NCBI GenBank assembly: GCA_964502465.1
Contig: CAZCWX010000149.1
Span: forward strand, 1-15,356
DNA length: 15,356 nt
From: CAZCWX01 sp964502465
Lineage (GTDB): Bacteria; Desulfobacterota; Binatia; Bin18
Direction of reading: 5' to 3'
The notes under the pieces were generated by a model, which saw only the letters and a list, made by a program, of their open reading frames with translations, made no database searches and had not been told where the DNA came from. Of the stretch, positions 5,673-13,736 are shown piece by piece (positions within the stretch are counted from its first letter, which is position 1; each line of letters starts with the position of its first letter). The position numbers and the translations under genes are program-made.

Positions 5673-6419
5673 ATGCAGAGAGAAACCAAACATCAGTTGA
5701 CACGATGGGCTTTCCTCCCGCTCAGCCTCGCGCTGGTCATTGGCGCGAGTGGTCCGAGTTGGGCAGGGCAGTATATCGAGAGGGAAGACTGCGCGGAGGC
5801 TGCTACCCACTCCAACCCTATGCCGCCGTCTTGTACAGGGCGGCGCGTGCTGGACACTTATAAACAGACAAATCAACGGGGACAGGAAACTTGTCAGGTT
5901 GAGATAGTCGAATATGAGTGCAAAAAATCCGGCGAGGGGATAAGTCTGAGTCATCAGTTGGAGTATTTCCCGCTCGGCTCTGCTGAGGGGGCCACTCCCG
6001 CCCAACAGGGGGATGCTTTCAATAGTGGAGATAGCTCAGAGGGTGAGCCAGCCTCCCAAGAAGGGGCATCCCAACCAGAGCCGGGGGACTCACAACAACC
6101 GTGGTCGGACGTCGTGGCAGAAAACCCTCCTGTGCCTTTCAACCCCTACTCCCAGGGGCAGCAGTATGAGGATCCGGTAGGCAAGGCTGGGAAGACGCTG
6201 CTGCCGCAACAGATTAAGAACAAACCTTACAAGGGCAAGGGGAGGGAAACACCGATTCTGGCTCCCAACCCTAAGCCCATGATTTTGAAGGGTCACTTAA
6301 CGGTTAAACTGTCGAATGGCCAACGGGTGCGGGGTCGACAAAGGAAGGATGATACATGGGAGGTTCTTTTGAAAGACAAAAAGGGGAGAGACAAATGGGT
6401 GCTTGCGGAGAGGCAATAA
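5673..6419 (+). CDS. Exported Cys/Pro-rich protein of unknown function
   Basis: This 248-residue protein begins with a clear Sec signal peptide (positive LTRW, then FLPLSLALVIGAS, and an AxA-like site near PSWAG). The mature N-terminus has a compact four-cysteine segment (Cys near residues 40, 54, 73 and 82) that could form two disulfides. A long low-complexity linker rich in Gly, Ser, Glu, Gln and Pro follows (about 90-190). A basic C-terminal beta-type segment ends the protein, with LTVKLSNGQRVRG and TWEVLLKDKKG suggesting an SH3-like fold. GGAGAGG at 5661-5667 supports the ATG. I recognise no family. Its promoter motif and signal peptide are nearly the same as those of the gene at 8062. 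A role outside the cytoplasm, perhaps binding a polymer or partner protein, is inferred only from the layout. Confidence 0.8.
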   Translation: MQRETKHQLTRWAFLPLSLALVIGASGPSWAGQYIEREDCAEAATHSNPMPPSCTGRRVLDTYKQTNQRGQETCQVEIVEYECKKSGEGISLSHQLEYFPLGSAEGATPAQQGDAFNSGDSSEGEPASQEGASQPEPGDSQQPWSDVVAENPPVPFNPYSQGQQYEDPVGKAGKTLLPQQIKNKPYKGKGRETPILAPNPKPMILKGHLTVKLSNGQRVRGRQRKDDTWEVLLKDKKGRDKWVLAERQ

Positions 6420-6690
6420 GCACACCCGCCGACTAAGGGAGCTTAGATGTAGGGTGGGTCATTGACCCACCTACCCGGCTGACCCCTTTCTTACTCCTGA
6501 CAAGGGGTAAGGTTGAGGCTAGGCCCATGCAGTAAGAGGCGACTTCGCCGGTGATGGCATCGATATAGGCGTAAGGACGACACGCGTCCGTAGTAAGAGC
6601 CGCAGGTAGCCTTCGAGTCACGAGCGCGTTAAGAAATTGGCTAGTCAGATTTTGGCGAAGCCAAGACACAGAAAGGGAGGAATACCGGAC
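6420..6690. other. Intergenic region with palindromic repeat
   Basis: This gap holds the GGGTGGGTCA palindrome at 6453-6471. I find no promoter-like motif of the GGAAAA/GTCT type and no clear terminator. A minus-strand frame crossing it (6433-6669) is discussed among the rejected items. The pentapeptide gene may be transcribed from within this region or by read-through from 5673. Confidence 0.4.
6453..6471. repeat. Short palindromic repeat GGTGGGTCA-T-TGACCCACC
   Basis: Nine-base perfect arms flank a single T, and downstream sequence TACCCGGCTGACCC follows. It closely matches the palindrome at 9281-9303, including the following GGCT-N-CCC, so the two are copies of one dispersed repeat. Confidence 0.75.
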
Positions 6691-7788
6691 ATGAGAGCAT
6701 TCTGGGCAATAGGCTTTATACTAGCACTGGCCACTGAGGCAGTGGCCTACTCTGAGGCAGACTTGGAACAACTGAAACAGACTAAGAGCTGTCCCAAATG
6801 TGACCTGCGCGGGGCCAACGTGCGCGGGGCCTTCCCACATAAGCGCGGCGAGCCGGTGACAGACCTGCGCGGAGTCAACCTGCGGGAAGCCAATCTGAGT
6901 GGGGTTGACCTGACTAACGTTGACCTGCGGGATGCTGACCTGGCAGGGGCGAACCTAGAGCGGGCCAAACTCAACAACGCGCGTCTGGATGGCACCGATC
7001 TTAGTAAAGCCAACCTCAGCGGGGCCGACTTAAAGGGGGCCAGCCTAGAGCGGACTCGTCTGGATGAGGCTAACTTGGAGTATGCCAATCTACAATTCTC
7101 CCGTCCGATCGAAGCGAGCCTGAAGAAAGCCAGCCTGCAGGGGGCTGATATGGTTTCGGCCCAACTGCACGGCGCTGACCTGCAAGGGGCGAACCTGCGC
7201 AATGCCAAGCTGTTCGGGGCAAACCTGGAGCGGGCGAACTTGCGAGAGGCTGACCTAGAGGGGGCCGACCTGGAGATGGCGAATTTGCAGACTAGTCAGC
7301 TTGGCGCCAACCTGGAAAAAGCTAACTTACGCCTGGCCAACCTGGTTGGAGCTGACCTGGCGGGTGCCAACCTGAAGGAGGTCAACCTGCGCCAAGCCAC
7401 TCTGGTCAGGACCAACTTGGGCCGAGCCAACCTGGAAGGGGCTGATCTCAGCGGGGCTATCTTGAATGAGGCCTCTCTGGGCGAAGCGAAGCTGATGGGG
7501 GCCGACTTGCGCGGGGCGAGTCTCAGCAACTCTGGTCTGATGGGAGCTTATCTTGACATGGCCAACCTGAGCGGGGCTCGCTTGACCAACGCCAGGTTGC
7601 AGAAGGCATATCTGCGCGGCACTAATCTGGAGCAGGCCGACCTGCGCGGGGCCGACCTGCGCGGGGCTATCCTGGAGAAGGCCAATCTCGACGGGGCTAA
7701 CCTGGAAGGGGCGAACCTCACCGGAGCCTTCTGGGTGGATGGGGAAAAATGTGCCGAGAGGTCAATAGGCGCGTGCAACCCGAGGTGA
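6691..7788 (+). CDS. Exported pentapeptide-repeat protein
   Basis: This 365-residue protein has a signal peptide (MRAFWAIGFILALATEAVA) followed by a short helical lead-in with a CPKC pair. About 58 tandem A(D/N)LxX pentapeptides then run from near residue 35 to 345, predicted to form a right-handed quadrilateral beta-helix. The tail WVDGEKCAERSIGAC is the usual end cap of secreted members. A small slip in register near 209-214 (TSQLGANL) breaks the perfect repeat. The ATG at 6691 was chosen because GGGAGG precedes it at a good distance and a signal peptide starts there, while the frame opens earlier at 6637 without such support. Exported members of this family have no settled function; they probably act as rigid scaffolds or binding surfaces in the periplasm or outside the cell. 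Confidence 0.93.
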   Translation: MRAFWAIGFILALATEAVAYSEADLEQLKQTKSCPKCDLRGANVRGAFPHKRGEPVTDLRGVNLREANLSGVDLTNVDLRDADLAGANLERAKLNNARLDGTDLSKANLSGADLKGASLERTRLDEANLEYANLQFSRPIEASLKKASLQGADMVSAQLHGADLQGANLRNAKLFGANLERANLREADLEGADLEMANLQTSQLGANLEKANLRLANLVGADLAGANLKEVNLRQATLVRTNLGRANLEGADLSGAILNEASLGEAKLMGADLRGASLSNSGLMGAYLDMANLSGARLTNARLQKAYLRGTNLEQADLRGADLRGAILEKANLDGANLEGANLTGAFWVDGEKCAERSIGACNPR

Positions 7789-8061
7789 TCGGGGTGCCTG
7801 CCATGCTGAGCAGGCATTTCGGCTTAGCAGCGACCTTTAGGAAGGGAATTTTTCTTTTATTTTCAATGGCTTACGAGACGGTAGGCCTGATAACGGAGAT
7901 CGCCGTTTCCGGTCTTCACTTGGTCGTCTAGACCGCGAAAAATCGCTGCTAGAAAGGCTCACACCCGGTCATCCTGGAAACTGTGAGGACTGACACTCAT
8001 CGACTCGGAAAAAATTTCCTTCTCAAGAGTCTTGCTGAATAACAAAGAAGGAGGACCGATT
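7789..8061. other. Intergenic region with hairpins
   Basis: TGCCTGC (7795-7801) and GCAGGCA (7810-7816) form a stem directly after the pentapeptide gene, a possible weak terminator without a clear T tract. Small hairpins AACGG/CCGTT and GCGA/TCGC lie near 7891-7907 and 7936-7947. The right end holds promoter-like copy B and the ribosome-binding site of the gene at 8062. Confidence 0.4.
8007..8034 (+). promoter_or_regulatory. ECF-type promoter-like motif, copy B
   Basis: GGAAAA (8007-8012), a 16-base spacer and GTCTTG (8029-8034) lie 27 bases before the ATG at 8062. Confidence 0.6.
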
Positions 8062-9108
8062 ATGCAGCGAAAAATGAGTCACTGGTTGACACGGGCGGCC
8101 TTCCTGCCTCTCAGTGTCGCACTGGTAGTGGACGCTGCACTGGCCGCGGCGGGCATGCCACAGCTCGCACAGTACACACCGCTGGCAGTGACGACAAGCA
8201 GGGCGTCCGGCGCCGGCCAAGTCCTTCTGGCGCAGGCTACGCCGAGGGCGCATCCCCTGGGGGCCGAGGGGCGCCGCGGCAGCGTCCCCGGCCACCTCAA
8301 GCGAGTAACGGCAGGCCAGATCGTGGTTGTCATCGACCGCACCATTAGCAGAGCGGTGAAGCAGGGCACGGAGATCAGTTTCGAGCTGACGCCGCAGACC
8401 GAGTTTAAGGGAGAGCAGAGTGGTCAGCCACTCACCGCCGCAGCCATGGAAAAAGGGCGCCCAGTGGTGGTCGGCTACACGATCCGCAGCGGTCAAGAAG
8501 TAGTGGTGGACTGGGTTCGGATCAAGTCAGGGCCTGTCATCGCGTTCGAGGGCGAGGGGAGGCGCACGCCCCGGCCGCTGACTCCCGGCCAGGAGCAAAG
8601 GGCGCGGGAGTCTGGGCTCGAACAGCCGTGGCAAACCTCATGGGGGGAGTTCTGCGGCGAGTTACAGCGTCTCTTCCAGAGCGGGGCGACGCGGGACGCA
8701 ATGGACGCCCAGTTTGCCGGGAAGCCGGTCATCTGGGAGGGGGAGATCATCGAGTTTGATGGGCCGGATAACTCCCTTGTCGTGCGCATGCCGGAGTGTC
8801 GCGTCACCGTCGCAGAGGCGGATAATCGCTCGGCAGAAGTTGGTGTTCTTGGCCTCCGCTTTAAAAGCTTGGATGAAATATATCGTCTGGGCGGCATTAC
8901 GGTACCGGCAAAAGTGCGCTTCTCCACGGTACTCAGAACACCGCCAGATCCTAATAGTCCAGCCGGAAAATTTTCCAACTTCGGTATCTTCCATCCGGTG
9001 TCTTGGATCGAGGAGGAGGAGGAGGGAGAGAAACCAAGACTTTTAATACTTGTCGGTATTGGCGACGGCACAAAGCTCCTGGAGTATGTCGGGAGCCAGG
9101 CTCGCTGA
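8062..9108 (+). CDS. Exported two-domain protein of unknown function
   Basis: This 348-residue protein starts with a signal peptide (LTRAAFLPLSVALVVDAALA). Its N-terminal pattern MQR-x4-LTR-x-AFLPLS-x-ALV is almost the same as that of the protein at 5673. The first mature part, about residues 75-165 (SVPGHLKRVTAGQIVVVIDR to VVDWVRIKSG), looks like a small OB-type beta-barrel of the DUF5666 kind. The second part, about 190-345, begins SWGEFCGELQRLFQSGATRD, continues as beta strands and includes a run of acidic residues (IEEEEEGEK). GGAGG at 8050-8054 decides the ATG at 8062; an in-frame start at 8032 lies inside the promoter motif. I recognise no enzyme motif. It lies between the pentapeptide gene and the CHAT/caspase region, so a shared envelope role is possible. 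Confidence 0.82.
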   Translation: MQRKMSHWLTRAAFLPLSVALVVDAALAAAGMPQLAQYTPLAVTTSRASGAGQVLLAQATPRAHPLGAEGRRGSVPGHLKRVTAGQIVVVIDRTISRAVKQGTEISFELTPQTEFKGEQSGQPLTAAAMEKGRPVVVGYTIRSGQEVVVDWVRIKSGPVIAFEGEGRRTPRPLTPGQEQRARESGLEQPWQTSWGEFCGELQRLFQSGATRDAMDAQFAGKPVIWEGEIIEFDGPDNSLVVRMPECRVTVAEADNRSAEVGVLGLRFKSLDEIYRLGGITVPAKVRFSTVLRTPPDPNSPAGKFSNFGIFHPVSWIEEEEEGEKPRLLILVGIGDGTKLLEYVGSQAR

Positions 9109-9174
9109 GGGGAGCGAGCCCAAGCGGGGACGGGTGCCTGGCAGAGCGGCCCGCCCCTGCTGAGGCTGAGTGAA

Positions 9175-9279
9175 TCAGCGGGGCAGCCTGGCGACCCACA
9201 CGACCGGGCGCTCTAAATCGAACCGCACGACATTGTATGGTGCCCCTTCAGTGACAAGAAAAGTCTCCGCTAAAAAACG
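9175..9279 (-). pseudogene. C-terminal remnant of an unknown gene
   Basis: On the minus strand, from the edge of the palindrome, the sequence reads FLAETFLVTEGAPYN, then VVRFDLERPVVWVARLPR, and stops at 9175. The residue mix looks like a genuine folded protein end rather than a chance frame. It has no start codon or upstream continuation: the frame meets a stop inside the palindrome. I cannot name the family. It may be the tail of a small protein truncated when the repeat arrived. Confidence 0.25.
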
Positions 9280-9280
9280 C

Positions 9281-9303
9281 AGGGTGGGTCACTGACCCAC
9301 CCT
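9281..9303. repeat. Short palindromic repeat AGGGTGGGTCA-C-TGACCCACCCT
   Basis: Perfect 11-base arms flank one C. It matches the copy at 6453 in core and flank (TGCCTGGCTGTCCC follows). It sits exactly between two gene remnants. Confidence 0.8.
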
Positions 9304-9318
9304 GCCTGGCTGTCCCGG

Positions 9319-9666
9319 TCAACGTCGATCAACTCCCTGGCCTCCGATGGGTCCCCACTGCCCTGAGGGGATGAAGCCGGCCCAGTAAAAGGGATGACTC
9401 CGCTCCTCACTCGCCAGCATTGCCAGCTGCACCTGCCGTAGCGCCTCGGCCCGTCCCTCGCCTGAAAGGAGGCGTGTGTAATAGGCAATCATCAAGTCCC
9501 GTGTCGCCTCATCAGCCACTTTCCATAAACTCATCACTTGACTTTCTGCCCCCGCCATCACCAGTGCCCGCCGTAGCCCGTACACACCTTCGCCGTTCTG
9601 CACTGCGCCAACGCCTGTTTCACAGGCCGAGAGCACCACAAAGACAGAGACGGACCAGCCTAGCGT
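9319..9666 (-). pseudogene. CHAT-domain protease, C-terminal remnant
   Basis: The minus strand encodes VVLSACETGVGAVQNGEGVYG, then RRALVMAGAESQVMSLWKV and ALRQVQLAMLA, ending HPFYWAGFIPSG. This is the C-terminal part of a CHAT (caspase-like, HetF/TPR-associated) domain. The nucleophile Cys of SACETG is present. The upstream catalytic His and the TPR region are absent: the frame is closed by TAA about ten residues upstream of the motif, with no start codon or ribosome-binding site. The remnant lies on the same strand as, and downstream of, the WD40-caspase gene, so the two may once have been neighbours in one unit. It is probably inactive. Confidence 0.8.
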
Positions 9667-9813
9667 TTACGATGTGCCTCGTCATTCCTCTATTACTTTA
9701 GATACTTACTAGGCGGCCAAAAAACGGCAGCTCTCCAGTGAGGAACTGCGCCGGTATGGGCTGGAGGATGGTCTGAGCTGATACACGTTCAAAAGGTCTC
9801 TGATTCCCACTCC

Positions 9814-12768
9814 TCACCTCTTGATGGCGATTGGGAAATCCGCCACCGTCTGCGGCTTGGTCGTCGTTGGTGTCTGCCTCCCTTGGGTTAGCTCCTTCAC
9901 CCGTTCCGACACGTACACGTCCAACATATTCACGGTGATTTTCCCGGTCCCCCGGTAGTCGGCCCCGCCATTGACCCCCTCTACCAGAGCCTTAGTAAAA
10001 GCCCCGTTATCCCACGCCGGGTCTTCCAGGGAGTACTGCCTCCCGGTCGAGGATGCAAACACCACCGCCCCGTTCTCCGCGCTGGCTAACTCGTTCACCA
10101 CTGCCGCGATATCAGCCACACCCCGCCGCGCGCCCATCACATCACCCGAATGGCAGGTGTCCACAAACAACACGGCCTTGCCTGCCAGCGAGGCAACTGT
10201 ATTCTTGAGATCCGAGAAGGGGACGGCGGTGCGTTTGAGTTTCTCTGTGTCGGCGTTGACCGGCAAAAAGTAATAGAGCCCGTTCGCGTCATTCACACCA
10301 TGCCCGGCAAGAAATACGATTGCCACGTCCCTGCTGGTAGTTTCTTTTTCCAGCCAGTCCAACCCATCCAGGAGCGCATCCTTGGTGGCCTGTTCATCGG
10401 TCAGTACTTTGACGACCACGTCCCGGTATAGCCCTCCCTTCTGCCGAACCATGGCGACGGCAAAATCGCGGGCGTCCTTAGCGGCGAACTTCAGGGTGAG
10501 GGTTTCGTCCTGGTAGGCGTTCACTCCAACCGCCAGCACATAGAGCTTGGGCGGAAGGACGAACTCCTCCTGAGTGCCCCTTCCGCGCCACTTAAGATGC
10601 ACCGTGGCCGGTACACTGGCGGCGTAGCGGTTTTCAACGATGAGGGAGAGTTCGGCATCCCGTTCGGGCACGGTGACCTGCAAGACCTGCACCGCACTCC
10701 CCATGATATCCTTCACCACTGCGACCCCCCGTTCCGTTCGCACCGGCCTGCCGTCCACCAGCGCTTTCACCGCTGTTGCCAACTCGCCGGAGGGAGAGCG
10801 TACCCTGAACTGCACTTTTACCTCCGGCGATGAAATTTCCGCTCCATCCTCGGGCGAAATGATCTCCACTAGCGGTGGCAGGATCTTTCGCACCTCAGCT
10901 TCCGACCGTTTTTGACCCGCTTCAGCCTCGGCCAGCCGCAGCGCCTCATCCTCGTTCTGTATTTCTAATACTCTCGCCACCACATCCGGCCGGTAGTATC
11001 TAGCCCGTAACCGGGAGGCCGGGAAGAAGTCTGCAGCAGCTTCCTTGCCGTTGTTCAAATGCCAGCCGATCAGGTCCTCCCCTCCAGGGGAAGCATCGTA
11101 GTACCCTTTAGGTGTCCACAGCACCCACCGCTTTTTGTCGTTATGGGGAAACAAAGCCAACAGCTCCGTGCCGTCGCTCATCCGATACCAGCGGATAGTT
11201 CCATCCCCCAGGGCTGCCACTGCCACTTTGCCGCTGCCCGAGATGTTCACCCCCCAGGCCGGCCCGGAGACAAGGACGCGCCATTGCTCCTTGCCCTCTC
11301 TGTCAAAGAGGCGCAGCCACCATTCTGTACCCAGGAGCAAGGTTTTACCGTCCGGGGCAATGGCCAGACTGCGGGACATTTCGTGCGGCGCAAGGGTTAA
11401 AGCCTTGCCGTTGAGTTTAGGGGTGAGGGTATATTTCCAGTCTGTTATGGTGAGACCCTCAGCGGCGGTAACAGGAGGAGTAAGGGCGCTCCCTTTTGAA
11501 GGCTCCAGCTCCAGAAGGCGGCTTGCGATGGAGAAGCGGGCCGGGAACTTGCCTACTGGTTCATAGCCAAACTGCACCTCCGCTCCATCGGTGGAGAGGA
11601 GGAATCCCTCGTAATTGTCTCTATAATCAGCGATCGAGCTTTCACGGTATCTTCCTTTATTGTCCGTATCAAAGATCCCAAAGGCCGGGCCCGCCGCCCC
11701 AAAGACGATACCGCCGTCTTTCCGCGGAAGGATGTGCATGACGGTATTCCTTGCTGCAGGGAGGTCCTGATACCCACCCTGCCCGCTGTCAGCCCATTTG
11801 CGGATGTGGCGTATATCCCTCACACTGTACCCTCCTCCAGCATAGAGAAAGCGACCATCTGCAGACCAGGAAACATTGCCTAAATGCCGATTGATACCGC
11901 TTGTGTCGGGGGAATAGAGATAGGAAAGATCTTTGCCGGAAAGGATGTCCACCCTGGTGGAGTCACCAAACCCTACGGCAATTTTCAAGCTGTCGGGAGA
12001 AAAACTGACGGAAAAAGGCTGATGGCTCCCAGGAGCCTTCTGTTTGGCAACAATTTGTAGGGAGGGTTCAGGAATAGCCTTCACCTCGTAGAGACGGATA
12101 AAACCATCCCAGGAGGTGGTCACGAGCCTCCCCTGGCGATCAAAGTCAGCGCCGAAGCTCTCGGCACCATAATCCTTATCCTCTCCGATCAGGGAATAGT
12201 CAGAAGTGCGGTAGAGACGGATGCCGTTATTTCTGCCTAACGTTGCCGCCAGAAACCGGCCATCTTTCGCATAGACAAGATGATCAATCACATTGGGCAA
12301 CCCCGGGATCCGGTGGATGAGCCTGCCGCTTTCACGGTCAAAGAGATAAATGGAATTAACTTTTTCCCAATCCCCTCCCGTCCACCCTCCAGTAGCAACG
12401 GTCCGGCCGTCAGGAGAAAGGGCCACGGCATAGAGCTTCCCCTCATTCCCTATCCCAATAGGTGGCCGGAGGGTCTTGAGGAGCCGCCCGGTAACTACCT
12501 CCCAGACCCGTATTGTCTTGTCCTCTGAGGCGGTGACCAGGTAGCGGCTCTCGGCATCAATGCCAATCCTGGTTATCACGGCGGTGTGCATCCCCATCTC
12601 GACACGCAAGAATGGCTCTCTAGGTGGCCCTTCCAACGCCGTGTCTTCATGCCCCCTGACCCACCCAACCAGAGGAAAACTCATAACGACCGCCATGCTG
12701 ACCAGCATCGCGAATCCGAGCGGGAGTAACACTACTCGTTGCCGTGCAATAGTGAATCGTTGCCACAT
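9814..12768 (-). CDS. Membrane-anchored WD40-repeat caspase-like peptidase
   Basis: This 984-residue protein starts with a hydrophobic anchor (about 12-37, VVLLPLGFAMLVSMAVV), which would place the rest outside the cytoplasm. WD40 repeats fill about 58-560: typical blades such as VTASEDKTIRVWEV and LSPDGRTVATGG are clear. An Ig-like segment follows near 640-735 (ISPEDGAEISSPEV). The C14 caspase domain spans about 742-984, starting LYVLAVGVNAY. The catalytic dyad is intact: His823 in FLAGHGVND and Cys872 in FVDTCHSGD. Cleavage after basic residues is usual for prokaryotic caspases, but specificity cannot be read here. The WD40 part probably senses or binds partners and gates the peptidase. CGGAG precedes the ATG by about eight bases. 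It faces away from the caspase pair at 13022-15356; no copy of the promoter motif lies before it. Confidence 0.93.
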   Translation of the reverse strand: MWQRFTIARQRVVLLPLGFAMLVSMAVVMSFPLVGWVRGHEDTALEGPPREPFLRVEMGMHTAVITRIGIDAESRYLVTASEDKTIRVWEVVTGRLLKTLRPPIGIGNEGKLYAVALSPDGRTVATGGWTGGDWEKVNSIYLFDRESGRLIHRIPGLPNVIDHLVYAKDGRFLAATLGRNNGIRLYRTSDYSLIGEDKDYGAESFGADFDRQGRLVTTSWDGFIRLYEVKAIPEPSLQIVAKQKAPGSHQPFSVSFSPDSLKIAVGFGDSTRVDILSGKDLSYLYSPDTSGINRHLGNVSWSADGRFLYAGGGYSVRDIRHIRKWADSGQGGYQDLPAARNTVMHILPRKDGGIVFGAAGPAFGIFDTDNKGRYRESSIADYRDNYEGFLLSTDGAEVQFGYEPVGKFPARFSIASRLLELEPSKGSALTPPVTAAEGLTITDWKYTLTPKLNGKALTLAPHEMSRSLAIAPDGKTLLLGTEWWLRLFDREGKEQWRVLVSGPAWGVNISGSGKVAVAALGDGTIRWYRMSDGTELLALFPHNDKKRWVLWTPKGYYDASPGGEDLIGWHLNNGKEAAADFFPASRLRARYYRPDVVARVLEIQNEDEALRLAEAEAGQKRSEAEVRKILPPLVEIISPEDGAEISSPEVKVQFRVRSPSGELATAVKALVDGRPVRTERGVAVVKDIMGSAVQVLQVTVPERDAELSLIVENRYAASVPATVHLKWRGRGTQEEFVLPPKLYVLAVGVNAYQDETLTLKFAAKDARDFAVAMVRQKGGLYRDVVVKVLTDEQATKDALLDGLDWLEKETTSRDVAIVFLAGHGVNDANGLYYFLPVNADTEKLKRTAVPFSDLKNTVASLAGKAVLFVDTCHSGDVMGARRGVADIAAVVNELASAENGAVVFASSTGRQYSLEDPAWDNGAFTKALVEGVNGGADYRGTGKITVNMLDVYVSERVKELTQGRQTPTTTKPQTVADFPIAIKR

Positions 12769-13021
12769 GTCTATTCTCCGGCGGCCTGCACCCTAAGATG
12801 ACGCAGAATGCCCACCTCTGCAACTCTATTACCCCATTGATCTGATCTCCGCTCAGCGCAATGAAAAAGACAAGCGGAAGCGGGAGGAGTGGGAAGAGGA
12901 ACGCCGCAGAAACCTCGGCATTCAATGAGGCGTGCGATGCGGGAAAAAACCGCCCGCCTCAGGAGTCTTTGCCTTGTAGACGCCCACTGTACGGGTGCAA
13001 GCTCTCACGGAGGAGGACAAC
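12769..13021. other. Divergent intergenic region
   Basis: This region separates the WD40-caspase (minus) from the exported-protein/orthocaspase pair (plus). It carries the WD40-caspase ribosome-binding site at 12776-12779 and promoter-like copy C for the plus strand. I see no matching motif for the minus strand. Confidence 0.5.
12942..12970 (+). promoter_or_regulatory. ECF-type promoter-like motif, copy C
   Basis: GGAAAA (12942-12947), a 17-base spacer and GTCTTT (12965-12970) lie 51 bases before the ATG at 13022. Its downstream flank (CTTGTA-N1/2-CGC) resembles copy D. Confidence 0.55.
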
Positions 13022-13642
13022 ATGCAAAAGACGATTCAGGCACGACTCGCACGGATCATTTCTCTGCTGTGCGGCCTGGGGTTCAATACGTTGTTTGCTC
13101 CCTACGCCTTTGGCTTTTTAGAGACCCGGCTGGAAGAGGCTCAACAGAGCGAATTTTTTACCTGGTTCCATCTCGAACAGACAGACACGACGCAAGATGG
13201 GCAAGGGCACGCTATTATCACCTTCAAGCCTGAGGGAGAAAAATTTCGTGCGTGGACGACAGTGAATGTCACGGTTGGTAAACATAACCAAGTCCTGGCA
13301 ATGGAGCTGATTCTGGCGCGTTCCTTTATCGAAGACCGGCGAGATGGCATCTTTGCCCGCGATATTGCCAAGAGTTTCTTGCGCGCCGCTCTTTCCCAGG
13401 AAGATCACAAAGCGATCACCGACCTTGTCAACGAAATCGAATATCCTCAGGACCTGATGATTCTTCCGCTCACCGCCCGTCAGGTGGAGGTGCAACTGCC
13501 CGCCACACCGACTCCCGGCTATCGGACTTTCCTTGGTCAACAGCCTGTTTATACGCAACCGTTGTCGAGAAGCATGCTCCGGTTGGAGAATCGCAAGGGC
13601 GACAGTGGGGAGCTCTTGCTTATCTCCTTGCAAAAGAAGTAA
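13022..13642 (+). CDS. Exported protein of unknown function, partner of the orthocaspase
   Basis: This 206-residue protein begins with a signal peptide (RLARIISLLCGLGFNTLFAPYAFG). The mature part opens ETRLEEAQQSEFFTWFHLEQTD and has mixed alpha/beta composition, with alternating strands such as HAIITFKPEG and WTTVNVTVGKHNQVLAMELIL. It has no cysteine-rich or catalytic motif that I recognise. GGAGGAGG just upstream decides the ATG at 13022; the frame opens at 12995 without support. It ends 94 bases before the orthocaspase on the same strand with no terminator between, so the two are probably co-transcribed from the motif at 12942. A chaperone, inhibitor or substrate of the orthocaspase is a reasonable guess from position, not from sequence. 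Confidence 0.8.
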   Translation: MQKTIQARLARIISLLCGLGFNTLFAPYAFGFLETRLEEAQQSEFFTWFHLEQTDTTQDGQGHAIITFKPEGEKFRAWTTVNVTVGKHNQVLAMELILARSFIEDRRDGIFARDIAKSFLRAALSQEDHKAITDLVNEIEYPQDLMILPLTARQVEVQLPATPTPGYRTFLGQQPVYTQPLSRSMLRLENRKGDSGELLLISLQKK

Positions 13643-13736
13643 AGGACCGGGCAGTCTCTACTGATTTGATTTTGCCAAGACCAAACGCAAAGTGATATCC
13701 TTACAAAAGAACGGACGTGAGTGAAAGAGCAATCCT

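Larger units (their letters stand above)
9109..9318. other. Spacer with hairpin, gene remnant and palindrome
   Basis: CCCCTGCTGA (9154-9163) pairs with TCAGC-GGGG (9175-9183) and may end the upstream transcript, though no T tract follows. The stretch also contains the 3' end of an unknown minus-strand reading frame and the palindrome at 9281-9303. Confidence 0.4.

Noticed and set aside
6433..6669. Minus-strand frame containing RPYAYIDAITGEVAS
   Set aside because: A few residues look protein-like, but the frame reads through the palindromic repeat (MTHPT), overlaps the upstream region of the pentapeptide gene and has no recognised family. It may be a gene scrap, but I cannot support it.
6747..7817. 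Long minus-strand frames opposite the pentapeptide gene
   Set aside because: They are shadows of the repetitive A(D/N)LxX coding sequence, giving monotonous Arg/Leu/Ala/Ser strings.
9713..9781. Plus-strand tail AAKKRQLSSEELRRYGLEDGLS before a stop
   Set aside because: It looks like a charged C-terminus, but it is only 22 codons with a TAG directly upstream and no start, so it is too short to call even as a remnant.
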